NCBI GenBank assembly: GCA_965208775.1
Contig: OZ242360.1
Location: forward strand, 1,674,001 to 1,738,000
DNA: 64,000 nt
Reading direction: 5' to 3'
Source of the DNA: JAPOVO01 sp026708165
GTDB taxonomy: Bacteria > Chloroflexota > UBA11872 > VXNJ01
This document shows, in pieces, positions 9,092 through 16,994 of this stretch. The notes beneath the pieces were generated by a model. That model worked only from the letters and a program-made list of their open reading frames with translations. It did not search any database and was not told the DNA's origin. Every line of letters begins with the position of its first letter. Within the stretch, counting starts at the first letter, position 1. Position numbers and translations under genes: made by a program.

Positions 9092-9820
9092 TTGAACAAG
9101 CTGGTGGGTGACAGGAAAGATCCGGTTGATATGGGGCGACTAGACGATCTGAAGAGGTTCTATGAAATCCTTGCGGACTTGGAGCGCAGGGTCAACGGCG
9201 CCCGAACTCTCGCCAAGTGTTCCGGGCGCATGAATTGGCCTCGTCGGGGCGTCTATTTCTTCCGCGAAGTCGGTGAGGAACGCTCTGATACCGGACATGG
9301 CCCGCGCATCGTGCGCGTTGGGACTCACGCAACTAAAGCTGGCGCAACTAGCACGCTATGGCGGCGCCTGAGGACACATCGAGGAACCATCCGCCCTTAC
9401 GGCGGCAATCACGGCAGCTCGATTTTCCGGGGGCATGTCGGAAAGGCCTTGATCAGACGTGATGGTCTGACATGCCCGTCGTGGGGACGTTACAAAGCGC
9501 GTTCCGCCGAAGACAAGGACGCCGAAGCGACTGTGGAGCGAAAGGTCAGCGATGTCATTGGCGCTATGCCATTTCTCTGGCTTGCCGTAATGGACGAACC
9601 CGGTCCCAAGACCTTGAGAGCGTACATCGAGTGCAACGCCATCGCGCTGCTTAGCAATTACCGCGAACCTCAGTTGGATCCCCCTTCCCGCGAATGGCTC
9701 GGTCGTTGGCGCGACCAGAAACGGGTGGAGAAGTCCGGGTTATGGAATTCCAATCACGTTGATGAGAAATATGATCCGACGTTCCTCGAAGTACTGGAAT
9801 CCCACGTGGACAAGATGTGA
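9092..9820 (+). CDS. GIY-YIG-like nuclease domain protein
   Basis: 242 residues from TTG. The core RGVYFFREVGE, then RIVRVGTHATK, then STLWRRLRTHRG follows the GIY-YIG layout (GVY near the first strand, RVG in the second, Arg in the helix). Similar stand-alone proteins of about 240 residues occur in accessory and defence regions; the function is unknown. The frame is open for about 30 codons upstream and reads plausibly (YTIYDVGHLTR) but has no ATG, GTG or TTG there, so the N-terminus may be longer. The gene is flanked by genes on the other strand. Confidence 0.6.
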   Translation: MNKLVGDRKDPVDMGRLDDLKRFYEILADLERRVNGARTLAKCSGRMNWPRRGVYFFREVGEERSDTGHGPRIVRVGTHATKAGATSTLWRRLRTHRGTIRPYGGNHGSSIFRGHVGKALIRRDGLTCPSWGRYKARSAEDKDAEATVERKVSDVIGAMPFLWLAVMDEPGPKTLRAYIECNAIALLSNYREPQLDPPSREWLGRWRDQKRVEKSGLWNSNHVDEKYDPTFLEVLESHVDKM

Positions 9821-9877
9821 CTGGAATCATGGTTCTGGTTTTCCAGTGCGTTGGGATCTAGACCGGCACATCGAAAG

Positions 9878-10609
9878 CTAGCTCGCGGGAGGCGTGTCCA
9901 AGTCCACATCGGCCATCTGGCGGACTTCGTCGCGAATGACCTCGAGAATGGCCGAAAACGTGGCGGATATCGGGCCGTTGGCGTCGATCATGACGAAATC
10001 GTGGATAGCCGCCAGGCTGCGGAACTCGCCGATCATCTCGTTTTGATAGTCGACGTAGGTGGTGTGCTGGTCCTGACCCCGCAGAAAGTCCTGCCCGGAT
10101 TCCCAGTAGTCGAATCCACCGGCGGTGGCGAGGATGCGGGAGAGCAGATGGTCGACGTCGATGTCCAGGTAGATGACCCGGTCTGGAATGGCGGCGAAGC
10201 CGTATACGTCCTGCATCCACTCCGGCGATACGCCCCTGACCGACGCGCGGGCAATCAGGGAGTACATATAGCGGTCGGCCAGCACGATCAGCCCCGCCCG
10301 CAAAGCGGGGATTATGGTGCGTTCCAGGCGGTCGGCAAAGTCGGTCGCGTAGAACAGGTTAAGCGTGAGCGGGTCGAGGTTGTGGCCGGTCTTGGCCCGC
10401 TCGATCCCCCTGCCGGCAAGCTCCGATCTGGTGAGACCGGTATCGGCCACGCCGTAGCCGTGGTCTTCGAGCCATTCCTTGGTGAGGCGGATGTGAGTGG
10501 ACCGCCCCGAGCCGTCGGGGCCTTCGAACACGATCAGCCGCCCCGGAAACCTGCCCTCGTCGGCTCTCAGCGGCGGCTCGCCGTAGAACTTCAGCTTGCG
10601 CTCGTTCAC
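9878..10609 (-). CDS. Thymidylate-kinase-like protein, copy 1
   Basis: 243 residues, GTG start overlapping the stop of the upstream paralogue (GTGA). The P-loop GPDGSGRST is at about 30-38, and a DRY-like motif ADRYMYS follows the second strand, as in thymidylate kinases. The lid region is long and the protein exceeds the usual 200-215 residues. It could phosphorylate dTMP or another (poly)phosphate-linked nucleotide; the substrate is not determined by the sequence. It belongs to a three-gene minus-strand operon with a second copy and ppx/gppA. Confidence 0.75.
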   Translation of the reverse strand: MNERKLKFYGEPPLRADEGRFPGRLIVFEGPDGSGRSTHIRLTKEWLEDHGYGVADTGLTRSELAGRGIERAKTGHNLDPLTLNLFYATDFADRLERTIIPALRAGLIVLADRYMYSLIARASVRGVSPEWMQDVYGFAAIPDRVIYLDIDVDHLLSRILATAGGFDYWESGQDFLRGQDQHTTYVDYQNEMIGEFRSLAAIHDFVMIDANGPISATFSAILEVIRDEVRQMADVDLDTPPAS

Positions 10610-11358
10610 CGCCCGAAGAGCTCCGGCATGTACCGGCCGCTCAGGTCGAATTCGGAGAGGGCCGCCGCCAGGTCTCCGTCGTCGGCTTTGGTGACGCCGC
10701 TCAGGTGGGGTTCGACGACCTGTCGCATCTGCCGCTGCTGCAAGACCAGCGACTCGGTGGCGTCGATGCGATAGAGACCGAAATCGTCGACCATGCGGTC
10801 GTATTGGTCCTTGATCATCCCCTGGAAGATCCGAAACGACTCGAACGGGTTGTCACTGAGTTCGAGGTCCATTCCGGCTTCGTAGTACTTGACGGCGTCG
10901 CGTCCGGCCTCGATGCGGCGGATGGCCTCGTCCAGAGGCACGTCGAAATAGAAGGCCATGGTCGGTTCCGGGGCGAATGAGTACAGCCGCCGCAGCCATT
11001 GCGAGCTCATCCCTCTTGCTCCGTCACGCGCGTAGGCCGTGTAAACGTAGCGGTCGGCCAGCACGATGGCCCCGGCGCGCAGCGCGGGGAGTATCTGGTC
11101 GTTAACCCGGTTGGCGAAGTCGCACGCGTGGATCAGGCTGAAGCTCAGCGGCGTCAGCAGGCGGCGGCGCTTTCCGCGGCGCGTGGTCCTGCGGACGATC
11201 GGCGACGAGTTCCACTCGGTGAACACGACCAGGTAGCCCTGGCTGACGAGCCATTTGTGCAGCAGGTCAATCTGCGTGCTCTTGCCCGAGCCGTCGATGC
11301 CCTCGACGACGAACAGCTTGCCGGGTGGAGCCTCCCGGTTTGAATTCGATCGGTTTAT
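10606..11358 (-). CDS. Thymidylate-kinase-like protein, copy 2 (non-canonical start)
   Basis: The coding frame holds the P-loop GIDGSGKST and ADRYVYTAYARD and aligns with the neighbouring copy over its length. There is no ATG, GTG or TTG between the ppx stop and the P-loop. The best-placed initiator is ATA at 11356-11358, which overlaps the ppx stop TAA and has AAGGGGAG a few bases upstream; it would give 250 residues, close to the 243 of copy 1. An assembly error or a lost start codon is the alternative. The two copies have diverged strongly and so may not have the same substrate. Confidence 0.7.
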   Translation of the reverse strand: MNRSNSNREAPPGKLFVVEGIDGSGKSTQIDLLHKWLVSQGYLVVFTEWNSSPIVRRTTRRGKRRRLLTPLSFSLIHACDFANRVNDQILPALRAGAIVLADRYVYTAYARDGARGMSSQWLRRLYSFAPEPTMAFYFDVPLDEAIRRIEAGRDAVKYYEAGMDLELSDNPFESFRIFQGMIKDQYDRMVDDFGLYRIDATESLVLQQRQMRQVVEPHLSGVTKADDGDLAAALSEFDLSGRYMPELFGR

Positions 11359-12848
11359 GCGGTCGCTCCCCTTACTTTCAGCGAGATTCCCAGCGCGTTT
11401 GCGAATCGCCTCTCCAGCCCGCGTTCCGACCAGGCTTCGAGACCCGGCGCGCTGACGGTCAGGACGCCGGCTTCGCGACGGGCGCACAGACTGTCTTCGG
11501 CATCGCCGGAGAGGCGCCGCGCGATTTCGTCTGCCGTCTCCAGGATTGCCGCGGCTTTTGGCAGGCGGCTGGAGCGGCGCTTGCCGGCGGCGTCCATGTA
11601 GCGCTCGAGGTCGGACCCGTTTCTGCCGGCCATCTGCAGCGTCCCGGCCATAAACGCGATCTCCGAGTGCAGGAATCCCCTCAGGTCGCTCAGCTCGACG
11701 ATACTCGCGGCGTGGGAAAAGCGGTTGTAGTAGTCCATGCTGCTCCCCGCCTCCAATACCTGCGCCGCGTAGCCTGTCAGGTTTTTCAGGTCTTCCGGCG
11801 TGTCCGGTGACGCCGCCTCGACCAGCGCCACGGCGACGTTGCGGCAGCGCCGCGCCGAGTCTGGCCGCCACGAGCGGAACCTCGACGAGAGAGCGATGAT
11901 CGAGCTCTCCCGCACGGCGGCCACCGCCGGGAGCGAGTCGCCTTCCATATCCAGCGCCAACCCCTCCCGCAGACCGTCGCCCGAAATGATAATCGACCTG
12001 GCGCCGAGCGCCCGGATGATGGTCTCGAGAACGACCGCGCCGCCCACTATCGAGTCGGTCCGGGCCGGGTTCAGTCCCGCCGCCTGGCGGCGCCTGCCGC
12101 GTTCCCTGGATGCGAGGTCCTTGATGATCGCCGCAAGCCGGTTGCCGGTCAGCTTGTAGCCGTGCAGCCGCGAGAATGCGTAGCCGCGGCGTCTGCGGTC
12201 GATCTTGGCCAGGTTGCGAATCGTTCCGCCGGTGCCCACGAGCATCCCGCCGTCGAGCGAGTACTTGCCGAGCGCGGATTCCAGGGTCGCCTCGGCGTGC
12301 CGCCTCAGCGCGGCCAGCTCTTTCTTGGATGGAGGGTCCGAACGGAGAAACTCGTCGCTGACCCGCAGCGCGCCGAGCGGGAAGACCTGCTTTCGGGCCA
12401 TCCGGCGGTCCCTCAGCTCGACGATCTCGGCGCTGCGGCCGCCGATGTCCACCGCGACGCCCGAATCGACGGGAAGCCCGTAGGCCGCGCCGAGGCAGGC
12501 GTGCCGCGCTTCCTCTTCCGAGGTGAGCACCCGGATTTCCGCGCCGGTCTCCTCCCGGACGCGGCGGACTATCTCGTCGCGGTTGCTGGCGTCGCGCAGG
12601 AAGGAGGTGGCGGCGAAGACGATCTCGCCCGCCCGCGCCGATTCGGCGACCGCCACGAAATCGCGAATCGTGTCTGTCAGGCGGCGCATCGAGTCCTCGT
12701 CCAGTGAGCCGTCGGAGCCCAGGCCGCGCGTGAGCTTCAACGCCCGCTTGGACTGGGAGATGATGTTGAGGTCGCCGCCACCGCCGCGATCGACGATTAT
12801 CACGCGGGTGGTGTTGGAACCAATATCGGCGACGGCCAGTCTGCTAAT
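11355..12848 (-). CDS. Ppx/GppA exopolyphosphatase-family protein (non-canonical start)
   Basis: About 497 residues. The ASKHA-fold phosphate-1 motif reads VADIGSNTTRVIIVDRG, then FAATSFLRDASN, VAVDIGGRSAEI and VGTGGTIRNLA. A C-terminal HD-like part follows (ASIVELSDLRGF, EIAFMAGTLQMAGRN). The essential DIGSNTTR motif lies before the first GTG (12803), and a stop blocks the frame at about 12860, so translation must begin at a codon such as ATT 12846-12848 (chosen) or CTG 12837-12839. The enzyme would hydrolyse polyphosphate or pppGpp. It is first in an operon with the two kinase-like genes. Confidence 0.85.
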   Translation of the reverse strand: MSRLAVADIGSNTTRVIIVDRGGGGDLNIISQSKRALKLTRGLGSDGSLDEDSMRRLTDTIRDFVAVAESARAGEIVFAATSFLRDASNRDEIVRRVREETGAEIRVLTSEEEARHACLGAAYGLPVDSGVAVDIGGRSAEIVELRDRRMARKQVFPLGALRVSDEFLRSDPPSKKELAALRRHAEATLESALGKYSLDGGMLVGTGGTIRNLAKIDRRRRGYAFSRLHGYKLTGNRLAAIIKDLASRERGRRRQAAGLNPARTDSIVGGAVVLETIIRALGARSIIISGDGLREGLALDMEGDSLPAVAAVRESSIIALSSRFRSWRPDSARRCRNVAVALVEAASPDTPEDLKNLTGYAAQVLEAGSSMDYYNRFSHAASIVELSDLRGFLHSEIAFMAGTLQMAGRNGSDLERYMDAAGKRRSSRLPKAAAILETADEIARRLSGDAEDSLCARREAGVLTVSAPGLEAWSERGLERRFANALGISLKVRGATA

Positions 12849-12896
12849 AGGCGCTGCTCATCTGAAGAACGATCAAGTCTTGCCTAATTATTAACC

Positions 12897-12916
12897 GGCG
12901 ACGCTTAAGCGTCGCC
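12897..12916. repeat. Perfect 20-base palindrome
   Basis: GGCGACGCTTAAGCGTCGCC is self-complementary over its whole length and lies in the gap upstream of ppx. There is no T-run, so a terminator is unlikely. It could be an operator or a REP-type element. Confidence 0.6.
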
Positions 12917-12996
12917 TAACCAGGCTCGAAGATTAGTCGAAACGCGCCCTGCGGCGAACCATAGCGCCGATCTTGATGTAGGTCGGGTCATCGTAG

Positions 12997-13016
12997 GGGC
13001 GGTTCGCGAACCGCCC
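12997..13016. repeat. Palindromic REP-like element, full copy
   Basis: GGGCGGTTCGCGAACCGCCC is a perfect 20-base palindrome preceded by TAG. Degenerate copies occur at about 13700 (GGCGGTTCGCGGGCTGCCC) and 15434-15457 (ACGGTTCGCGACCCGCCC). Three related copies within 2.5 kb among toxin-antitoxin genes mark a dispersed repeat family. Confidence 0.6.
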
Positions 13017-13075
13017 TTTCCTCTGCCGCCGCCTGTCTAGAAAGATATATAATATGTATCCGACAGGAGGTTCTA

Positions 13076-13315
13076 ATGGGCGCGAAGTCGCATGTTTCCA
13101 AATGGGGCGCAAGCCTGGCCGTCCGCATCCCCAAGCCCATCGCGGAGCAGTGGGGCGTTCAGGAAGGCTCGGCCATAGAGATCGTTACCCGAGGCGACCA
13201 GGTCGTTCTGCGCAAGAAGTCCTATGACCTCGCCGATATGTTGGCAGAGATAACGGCCAATAACCTTCATCCCGAACAGGACTCCGGTCCGCCCCAGGGC
13301 GCCGAAGACTGGTAG
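13076..13315 (+). CDS. mazE: MazE-type antitoxin (AbrB/SpoVT fold)
   Basis: 79 residues with an AGGAGG ribosome site seven bases upstream. The swapped-hairpin AbrB domain reads VSKWGASLAVRIPKPIAEQWG followed by GSAIEIVTRGDQVVLRKK; the acidic C-terminal tail is the usual toxin-binding part. It neutralises the MazF encoded by the overlapping next gene and probably autorepresses the operon. Confidence 0.88.
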   Translation: MGAKSHVSKWGASLAVRIPKPIAEQWGVQEGSAIEIVTRGDQVVLRKKSYDLADMLAEITANNLHPEQDSGPPQGAEDW

Positions 13316-13650
13316 ACCCGGAGTACGTCCCCGCCAGAGGGGACATCGTCTGGCTGAGCTTTACGCCCCAGGCCGGGCATGAACAGGCCGGCCATCGCCC
13401 CGCGCTGGTATTGAGTCCGCAAGCCTACAACCGGAAAACAAGCCTGGCGCTCCTGTGCCCAATTACGTCCAGAATCAAGGGATATCCATTCGAGGTCCTT
13501 CTTCCCTCGACGGGCGCCGTAACGGGAGCGGTCCTGGCCGACCAGCTAAAGAGCCTGGACTGGCGCGCTCGCCGCGCCCGGTTCGCCTGCCGCGCTCCGC
13601 GCCGGATAGTCGGCGAAGTGCTGGAGAAGGTGGCGGTGCTCCTGGACTAG
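13309..13650 (+). CDS. mazF: MazF-type mRNA interferase (CTG start likely)
   Basis: About 113 residues. The conserved MazF N-terminus YVPARGDIVWLSFTPQAGHEQ and RPALVLSPQAYN is encoded upstream of the first TTG, and no ATG/GTG/TTG precedes it in frame. CTG at 13309, overlapping the mazE stop, fits the length and phase expected for a coupled mazF. The remaining core CPITSRIKGYPFEV and ADQLKSLDWRARRA is intact. It would cleave mRNA at short sequences when MazE is degraded. Confidence 0.85.
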   Translation: MVDPEYVPARGDIVWLSFTPQAGHEQAGHRPALVLSPQAYNRKTSLALLCPITSRIKGYPFEVLLPSTGAVTGAVLADQLKSLDWRARRARFACRAPRRIVGEVLEKVAVLLD

Positions 13651-13722
13651 AGGCGCTCAGATCTGTGGGATCAGCATCGGTCTAGCACGTCCCCACAACG
13701 GCGGTTCGCGGGCTGCCCTCGC

Positions 13723-13857
13723 CTATTTCCTCTTTCTTTTCGGCAGCGTCTCGACGACCGCCGTCTTCTTCCGACGCTTAGCCTCTTTGACCGGAATGAA
13801 CCGACCGCTCCCAGCATCACGGCCGATCTTGCGTTTAGTGCTTGTTTTTTTGGCCAT
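13723..13857 (-). CDS. 44-residue basic protein, conserved small family
   Basis: ATG at 13857 opens a 44-residue frame reading KIGRDAGSGRFIPVKEAKRR and then KTAVVETLPKRKRK. I recognise this IGRDAGxGxFIPVKEA pattern from many small hypothetical proteins in accessory DNA; the function is unknown. It is rich in Lys and Arg, which suggests nucleic-acid binding. It lies ten bases downstream of the DUF3892 gene in the same orientation, so the two are probably co-transcribed. Confidence 0.65.
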   Translation of the reverse strand: MAKKTSTKRKIGRDAGSGRFIPVKEAKRRKKTAVVETLPKRKRK

Positions 13858-13867
13858 TTAAGTTCTC

Positions 13868-14161
13868 CTATTGGCAATCGGGAAGGTCGTCGAGGTTGTT
13901 ACGAGACGTCTCGTCCCAGTCCGTCCGGAGGTATTTTCCGCTCGGACCATTTACTACCCTGATTTCAGTTCGTTTGCCGCCTACCCACCGCACAAAGTAA
14001 GTGTGAAGGCCCAATTCGATGTCGCTGATGGCATCGGCCTTTGGGCGAGGCGACCAGTAGGAAGACGGGTTACACAACGCGAGGATGTCCCCGTCATAGC
14101 TCTTGCGAGTCCGAGTCACTTGGCGATCAGCCACTTTTGTCTCCTTTTTGAGCGTGACCAA
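13868..14161 (-). CDS. DUF3892-type protein
   Basis: 97 residues. ADRQVTRTRKSYDGDILALC, YWSPRPKADAISDIE, YFVRWVGGKRTEIRVVNG and KYLRTDWDETSRNNLDDLP match the small DUF3892 family as I remember it. The function is unknown. It is probably in one operon with the small basic gene downstream and sits next to the XRE-ImmA pair. Confidence 0.65.
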   Translation of the reverse strand: MVTLKKETKVADRQVTRTRKSYDGDILALCNPSSYWSPRPKADAISDIELGLHTYFVRWVGGKRTEIRVVNGPSGKYLRTDWDETSRNNLDDLPDCQ

Positions 14162-14249
14162 TAAACGAGCGCTGTTCTATTGTACGCTCATCAGCGGACA
14201 TGTCAACAACATCGTTGCTGTTTTCATTTCTGTGTTGTTGGAAGCTAGA

Positions 14250-14978
14250 TCAGTCGAGGCCCAGCCGCGTTTGGCCGGTGGGCCTGAGCAAGCTCAGTTC
14301 CTTCAATCGAATGACGATTGCCTGTCTGGAAACTAGGAACTTCTTCGCAAGCTGTTTGGTAAGTTGATCCGAGAGTGGAGAGTTTTCCGCAGGGATGTAA
14401 ACCTGGGTACCCAAATCATCGGCTACCGTTTCTGCAGCTTCAATGAAGATCGACTTCGGCATCAGCAACGCGGCCATCCCGCGATTAGCCTGAAACTCCC
14501 GGGGGCTTGACCCTGACGAGCTGAAGCCGATGTCTCGCTTGAGACAACGCATGAGTCTTTCGGGTGTCTTCGAACTTTCACTGTTCACATCAAAGAACGA
14601 AGTCTGCTGGAGCGGCACTTCGAAAAGAGCTGCATGCAAAATCACGTGGCTAGCCTCGTGGGCCAGCGTGCTTCTCCAACGATTCCGAGCTCCAGGGGAT
14701 CCAGTATCGGCTTCCTTGGTCAGCGTCTTATTGACCGACACCTTAGGAATGTCACGGACGGGGAATTCGGTAATACCGAGGGTGGATAAATCTAGGTCTG
14801 CATATTGGTCAAGCCTAGCTCTTCGGTCCAGAAAAGCCTCAATGTCAACCGTCGGGTTTGGGTTTGAGTGATTTGGCAAATGGTCTGAATCCTTGAGTTC
14901 ATCCTCCATGATTTCGTCAATCTCGCCATCGTCAAACCAGAACTGCTGGCTACCGTCGGAGGCTTGATATTGCTTCAA
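14250..14978 (-). CDS. ImmA/IrrE-family metallopeptidase
   Basis: 242 residues. The zinc-peptidase motif HEASH lies in TLAHEASHVILHA (HExxH), followed by the usual FQANRGMAALLMP. A C-terminal winged-helix-like part SDQLTKQLAKKFLVSRQAIVIRLKELSLL is typical. ImmA cleaves its partner repressor; its ATG overlaps the stop of the XRE gene (ATGA), so they form a coupled regulator-peptidase module found on mobile elements and in stress or toxin systems. Confidence 0.87.
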   Translation of the reverse strand: MKQYQASDGSQQFWFDDGEIDEIMEDELKDSDHLPNHSNPNPTVDIEAFLDRRARLDQYADLDLSTLGITEFPVRDIPKVSVNKTLTKEADTGSPGARNRWRSTLAHEASHVILHAALFEVPLQQTSFFDVNSESSKTPERLMRCLKRDIGFSSSGSSPREFQANRGMAALLMPKSIFIEAAETVADDLGTQVYIPAENSPLSDQLTKQLAKKFLVSRQAIVIRLKELSLLRPTGQTRLGLD

Positions 14979-15337
14979 GACTTGAATTCTTTCCGTCTCG
15001 CCTGTCTCTGCAAGAACTCGTGGATTTCGTCAATAGCATGCTCATCGAGATTCGCACGCGCTATCCTCCGGAACAATGTGCCGGCTGCGGGACGGCGTTT
15101 TAGGAACTGATTTGTCTCTTCGCCTATTCGGCCTGCCAATCCCATCAGATGTTCAAAATCTAGGCTCAGATGAGAGGCTATGTCTTTGAGGACCTCCTCT
15201 GAGGGAACTCGATGATCATTTTCAATATCGCTTAGATACGAAGGCGTCTTTTCGAGCAGCTTAGCTAACGACCTGAGGCTCAGATCACTGTCAAGCCTGG
15301 CGTCTCGGATAATGTGACCAAGTGTTTTCTCCAGCAC
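14975..15337 (-). CDS. XRE-family repressor paired with ImmA-like peptidase
   Basis: 120 residues. The helix-turn-helix at about 7-60 reads RDARLDSDLSLRSLAKLLEK then PSYLSDIENDHRVPSEEVL, and a short C-terminal helical tail follows. It probably represses its own operon and is cleaved by the coupled peptidase. Its translation overlaps the peptidase gene by four bases. Confidence 0.87.
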   Translation of the reverse strand: MLEKTLGHIIRDARLDSDLSLRSLAKLLEKTPSYLSDIENDHRVPSEEVLKDIASHLSLDFEHLMGLAGRIGEETNQFLKRRPAAGTLFRRIARANLDEHAIDEIHEFLQRQARRKEFKS

Positions 15338-15661
15338 TGCTAACCACGCTCCGTTCGTCGCTAGGCAACACTTTCTGGAATGATTTTAACTATGGGTGAA
15401 CAGCGACGACTCTCTCCCTGCTGACAACCCCAGTAGGGACGGTTCGCGACCCGCCCTCCGTCGGCGCTGGTGGCTAGAAGTCTACGACGGTGTCTGTGTA
15501 TCCGGCGTGGAGGGCGTCGAAGTCGGTGTGAGTCCCGGCGGTGCCGCCATGCTGGTTAAGCGGGAGCGTGGCATCGGATCTGGATTCCGGCTTTCGCCGG
15601 AAAGACGGATAAGGCCGCGGGAATGACGGATGTGGGGCTACGGAACGACGGGAGGATCGCA
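15338..15661. repeat. Gap with two REP-like elements
   Basis: No gene is supported. A degenerate copy of the GGTTCGCG palindrome lies at 15434-15457. A second type at 15585-15602 forms the hairpin TTCCGGC-TTTC-GCCGGAA inside the widespread GGATTCCGG...GGGAATGACGG context (ending about 15627). Both types are short mobile or decay-prone repeats seen between genes. Confidence 0.55.
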
Positions 15662-16075
15662 TCACTCTCCCCGGCGGTTGAAGGACATCCGGAATCCCGT
15701 GAGGGGGCTCACGTGTTCCTTGAGCCAGGAACGCAATTGATCGAAGCGGAATGAGTTGGTTTTGAACAGCCGCATGAAGAACTCGTAGGCTTCACGGTCG
15801 TCGCAGTCGATGAAATAGCCGTTCATGTCTAGGAAGACTTCAGTGGCGGCGAAGGCGATCCGCTTGTTGCCGTCGACGAAGGGGTGGTTCATGGCGAGGC
15901 TCTCCATCAGCGCGGCGGCCTCCTCGATCAGGCCGTCGTAGTAGCCAAGCTGCGGACGCATGAGCGCGGATTCGAGCGCGCCGGCGTCGCGGAGACCCGA
16001 CGAGCCGCCGAACTCGTCGATCAGCGCGGCGTGGATGGCGAGGACTTCCTCAAGGGTGGGGAAGTCGTGGGTCAC
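15662..16075 (-). CDS. doc: Fic/Doc-family death-on-curing toxin
   Basis: 137 residues. The Fic motif is NHPFVDGNKRIAF (HxFxDGNKR), preceded by the Doc-like N-terminus TLEEVLAIHAALIDEFGGSSGLRD and RDAGALESALMRPQ. Doc proteins phosphorylate EF-Tu and stop translation. The ATG overlaps the stop of the preceding small antitoxin gene. Confidence 0.88.
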   Translation of the reverse strand: MTHDFPTLEEVLAIHAALIDEFGGSSGLRDAGALESALMRPQLGYYDGLIEEAAALMESLAMNHPFVDGNKRIAFAATEVFLDMNGYFIDCDDREAYEFFMRLFKTNSFRFDQLRSWLKEHVSPLTGFRMSFNRRGE

Positions 16076-16299
16076 TTGGCCAGCAACTTATAGAGGAGGC
16101 GGTGTCGCTGCACGCTTGCCCGATAACGGGCCATTACCTCGGGACGGACCTTCGCCTGCTCCCTGATTTCGATGTAGGTCTGCATCGCGTCTTCCAGGAC
16201 CGCCTGGAAGTGGCGGCCTTCCTTGCGGGCGATCTCGCGCATCGCCGACAGCAGCTCGGGGGCGGCCTGGCTGGAAAACTTCTCTCGCGGTGTATTCAT
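16072..16299 (-). CDS. Antitoxin of the Doc toxin
   Basis: 75 residues, basic and helical, with FSSQAAPELLSAMREIAR and GRHFQAVLEDAMQTYIEIRE, the length and position of a ribbon-helix-helix-like antitoxin. It overlaps doc by four bases. The family is not certain; the call rests on context. Confidence 0.65.
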   Translation of the reverse strand: MNTPREKFSSQAAPELLSAMREIARKEGRHFQAVLEDAMQTYIEIREQAKVRPEVMARYRASVQRHRLLYKLLAK

Positions 16300-16361
16300 T
16301 AAGAGCGCCTCAGTCGGAAGTTAAGCGGTTTTTCTGAGGATGGAACGGTTTGACGGCCCTG

Positions 16362-16377
16362 TCAAGAAATATCTTGA
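16362..16377. promoter_or_regulatory. Inverted repeat upstream of the Doc module
   Basis: TCAAGA-AATA-TCTTGA is a perfect inverted repeat about 65 bases upstream of the antitoxin start, next to a TTGACA-like hexamer on the minus strand. It is a candidate autoregulatory operator. Confidence 0.35.
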
Positions 16378-16504
16378 TCAAGCCAGAAGGCCGCGGGTTC
16401 AAGCCGTCGAATCTGGGTACTCCCCTCACGCTCCACGGTGAGTGATCCCTCTGGTGGGATTTACCTGATTGCACGCTACACTCCGCGAAAAGAGGAGGCG
16501 AGGC

Positions 16505-16867
16505 ATGAAAAAAGTTCGAGGATTCGGCGGGTTCTTCTTTCGGGCAAAGGACCCGGACGGCCTTGCGAAGTGGTATCAGGATCACCTTGGTATCAATCCT
16601 GCTCCGACAAACATGGAGATGGCGCCCTGGGTGACTGAGTCCGGAGTTACGGTTTTCTCACCCTTCGATGCCGATACGGACTATTTCCCATCGGACAAGA
16701 CTTTCATGCTGAATTTCCGCGTGGCCGATTTGGACGCGATGATCACACAATTGAAGTCTGCGGATATCGAGGTCAGCCACGAAAGCGAGATGGAGGGCAT
16801 CGGCCGCTTTGCTCGCGTCCACGACCCCGAAGGAAACGCGATCGAGCTTTGGGAACCCGCGTCGTGA
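16505..16867 (+). CDS. VOC/glyoxalase-fold protein
   Basis: 120 residues; ATG at 16505 chosen over an upstream ATG because GAGGCGAGG precedes it. The fold markers are FFFRAKDPDGLAKWYQDHLG at the N-terminus and ARVHDPEGNAIELWEP at the C-terminus, the latter carrying the usual metal-binding Glu. One glyoxalase/bleomycin-resistance-like domain, usually a homodimer. The substrate is unknown. Confidence 0.85.
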   Translation: MKKVRGFGGFFFRAKDPDGLAKWYQDHLGINPAPTNMEMAPWVTESGVTVFSPFDADTDYFPSDKTFMLNFRVADLDAMITQLKSADIEVSHESEMEGIGRFARVHDPEGNAIELWEPAS

Positions 16868-16994
16868 GATTCGAACTCATGCTGGTGGGCGCTAGCGCGA
16901 GGGCGTAACCGGCTGCTTGTGGTCGGGCGGGGGGCTTAGTAGATTCTGCGACCGGCCTGATGGCCCGCCGGCCGAGTCGAAGCTGGGAGGCAGC

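Noticed and set aside
16380..16425. GCGGGTTCAAGCC resembling a tRNA T arm
   Set aside because: The flanking stems do not pair and no anticodon arm or acceptor partner is found.
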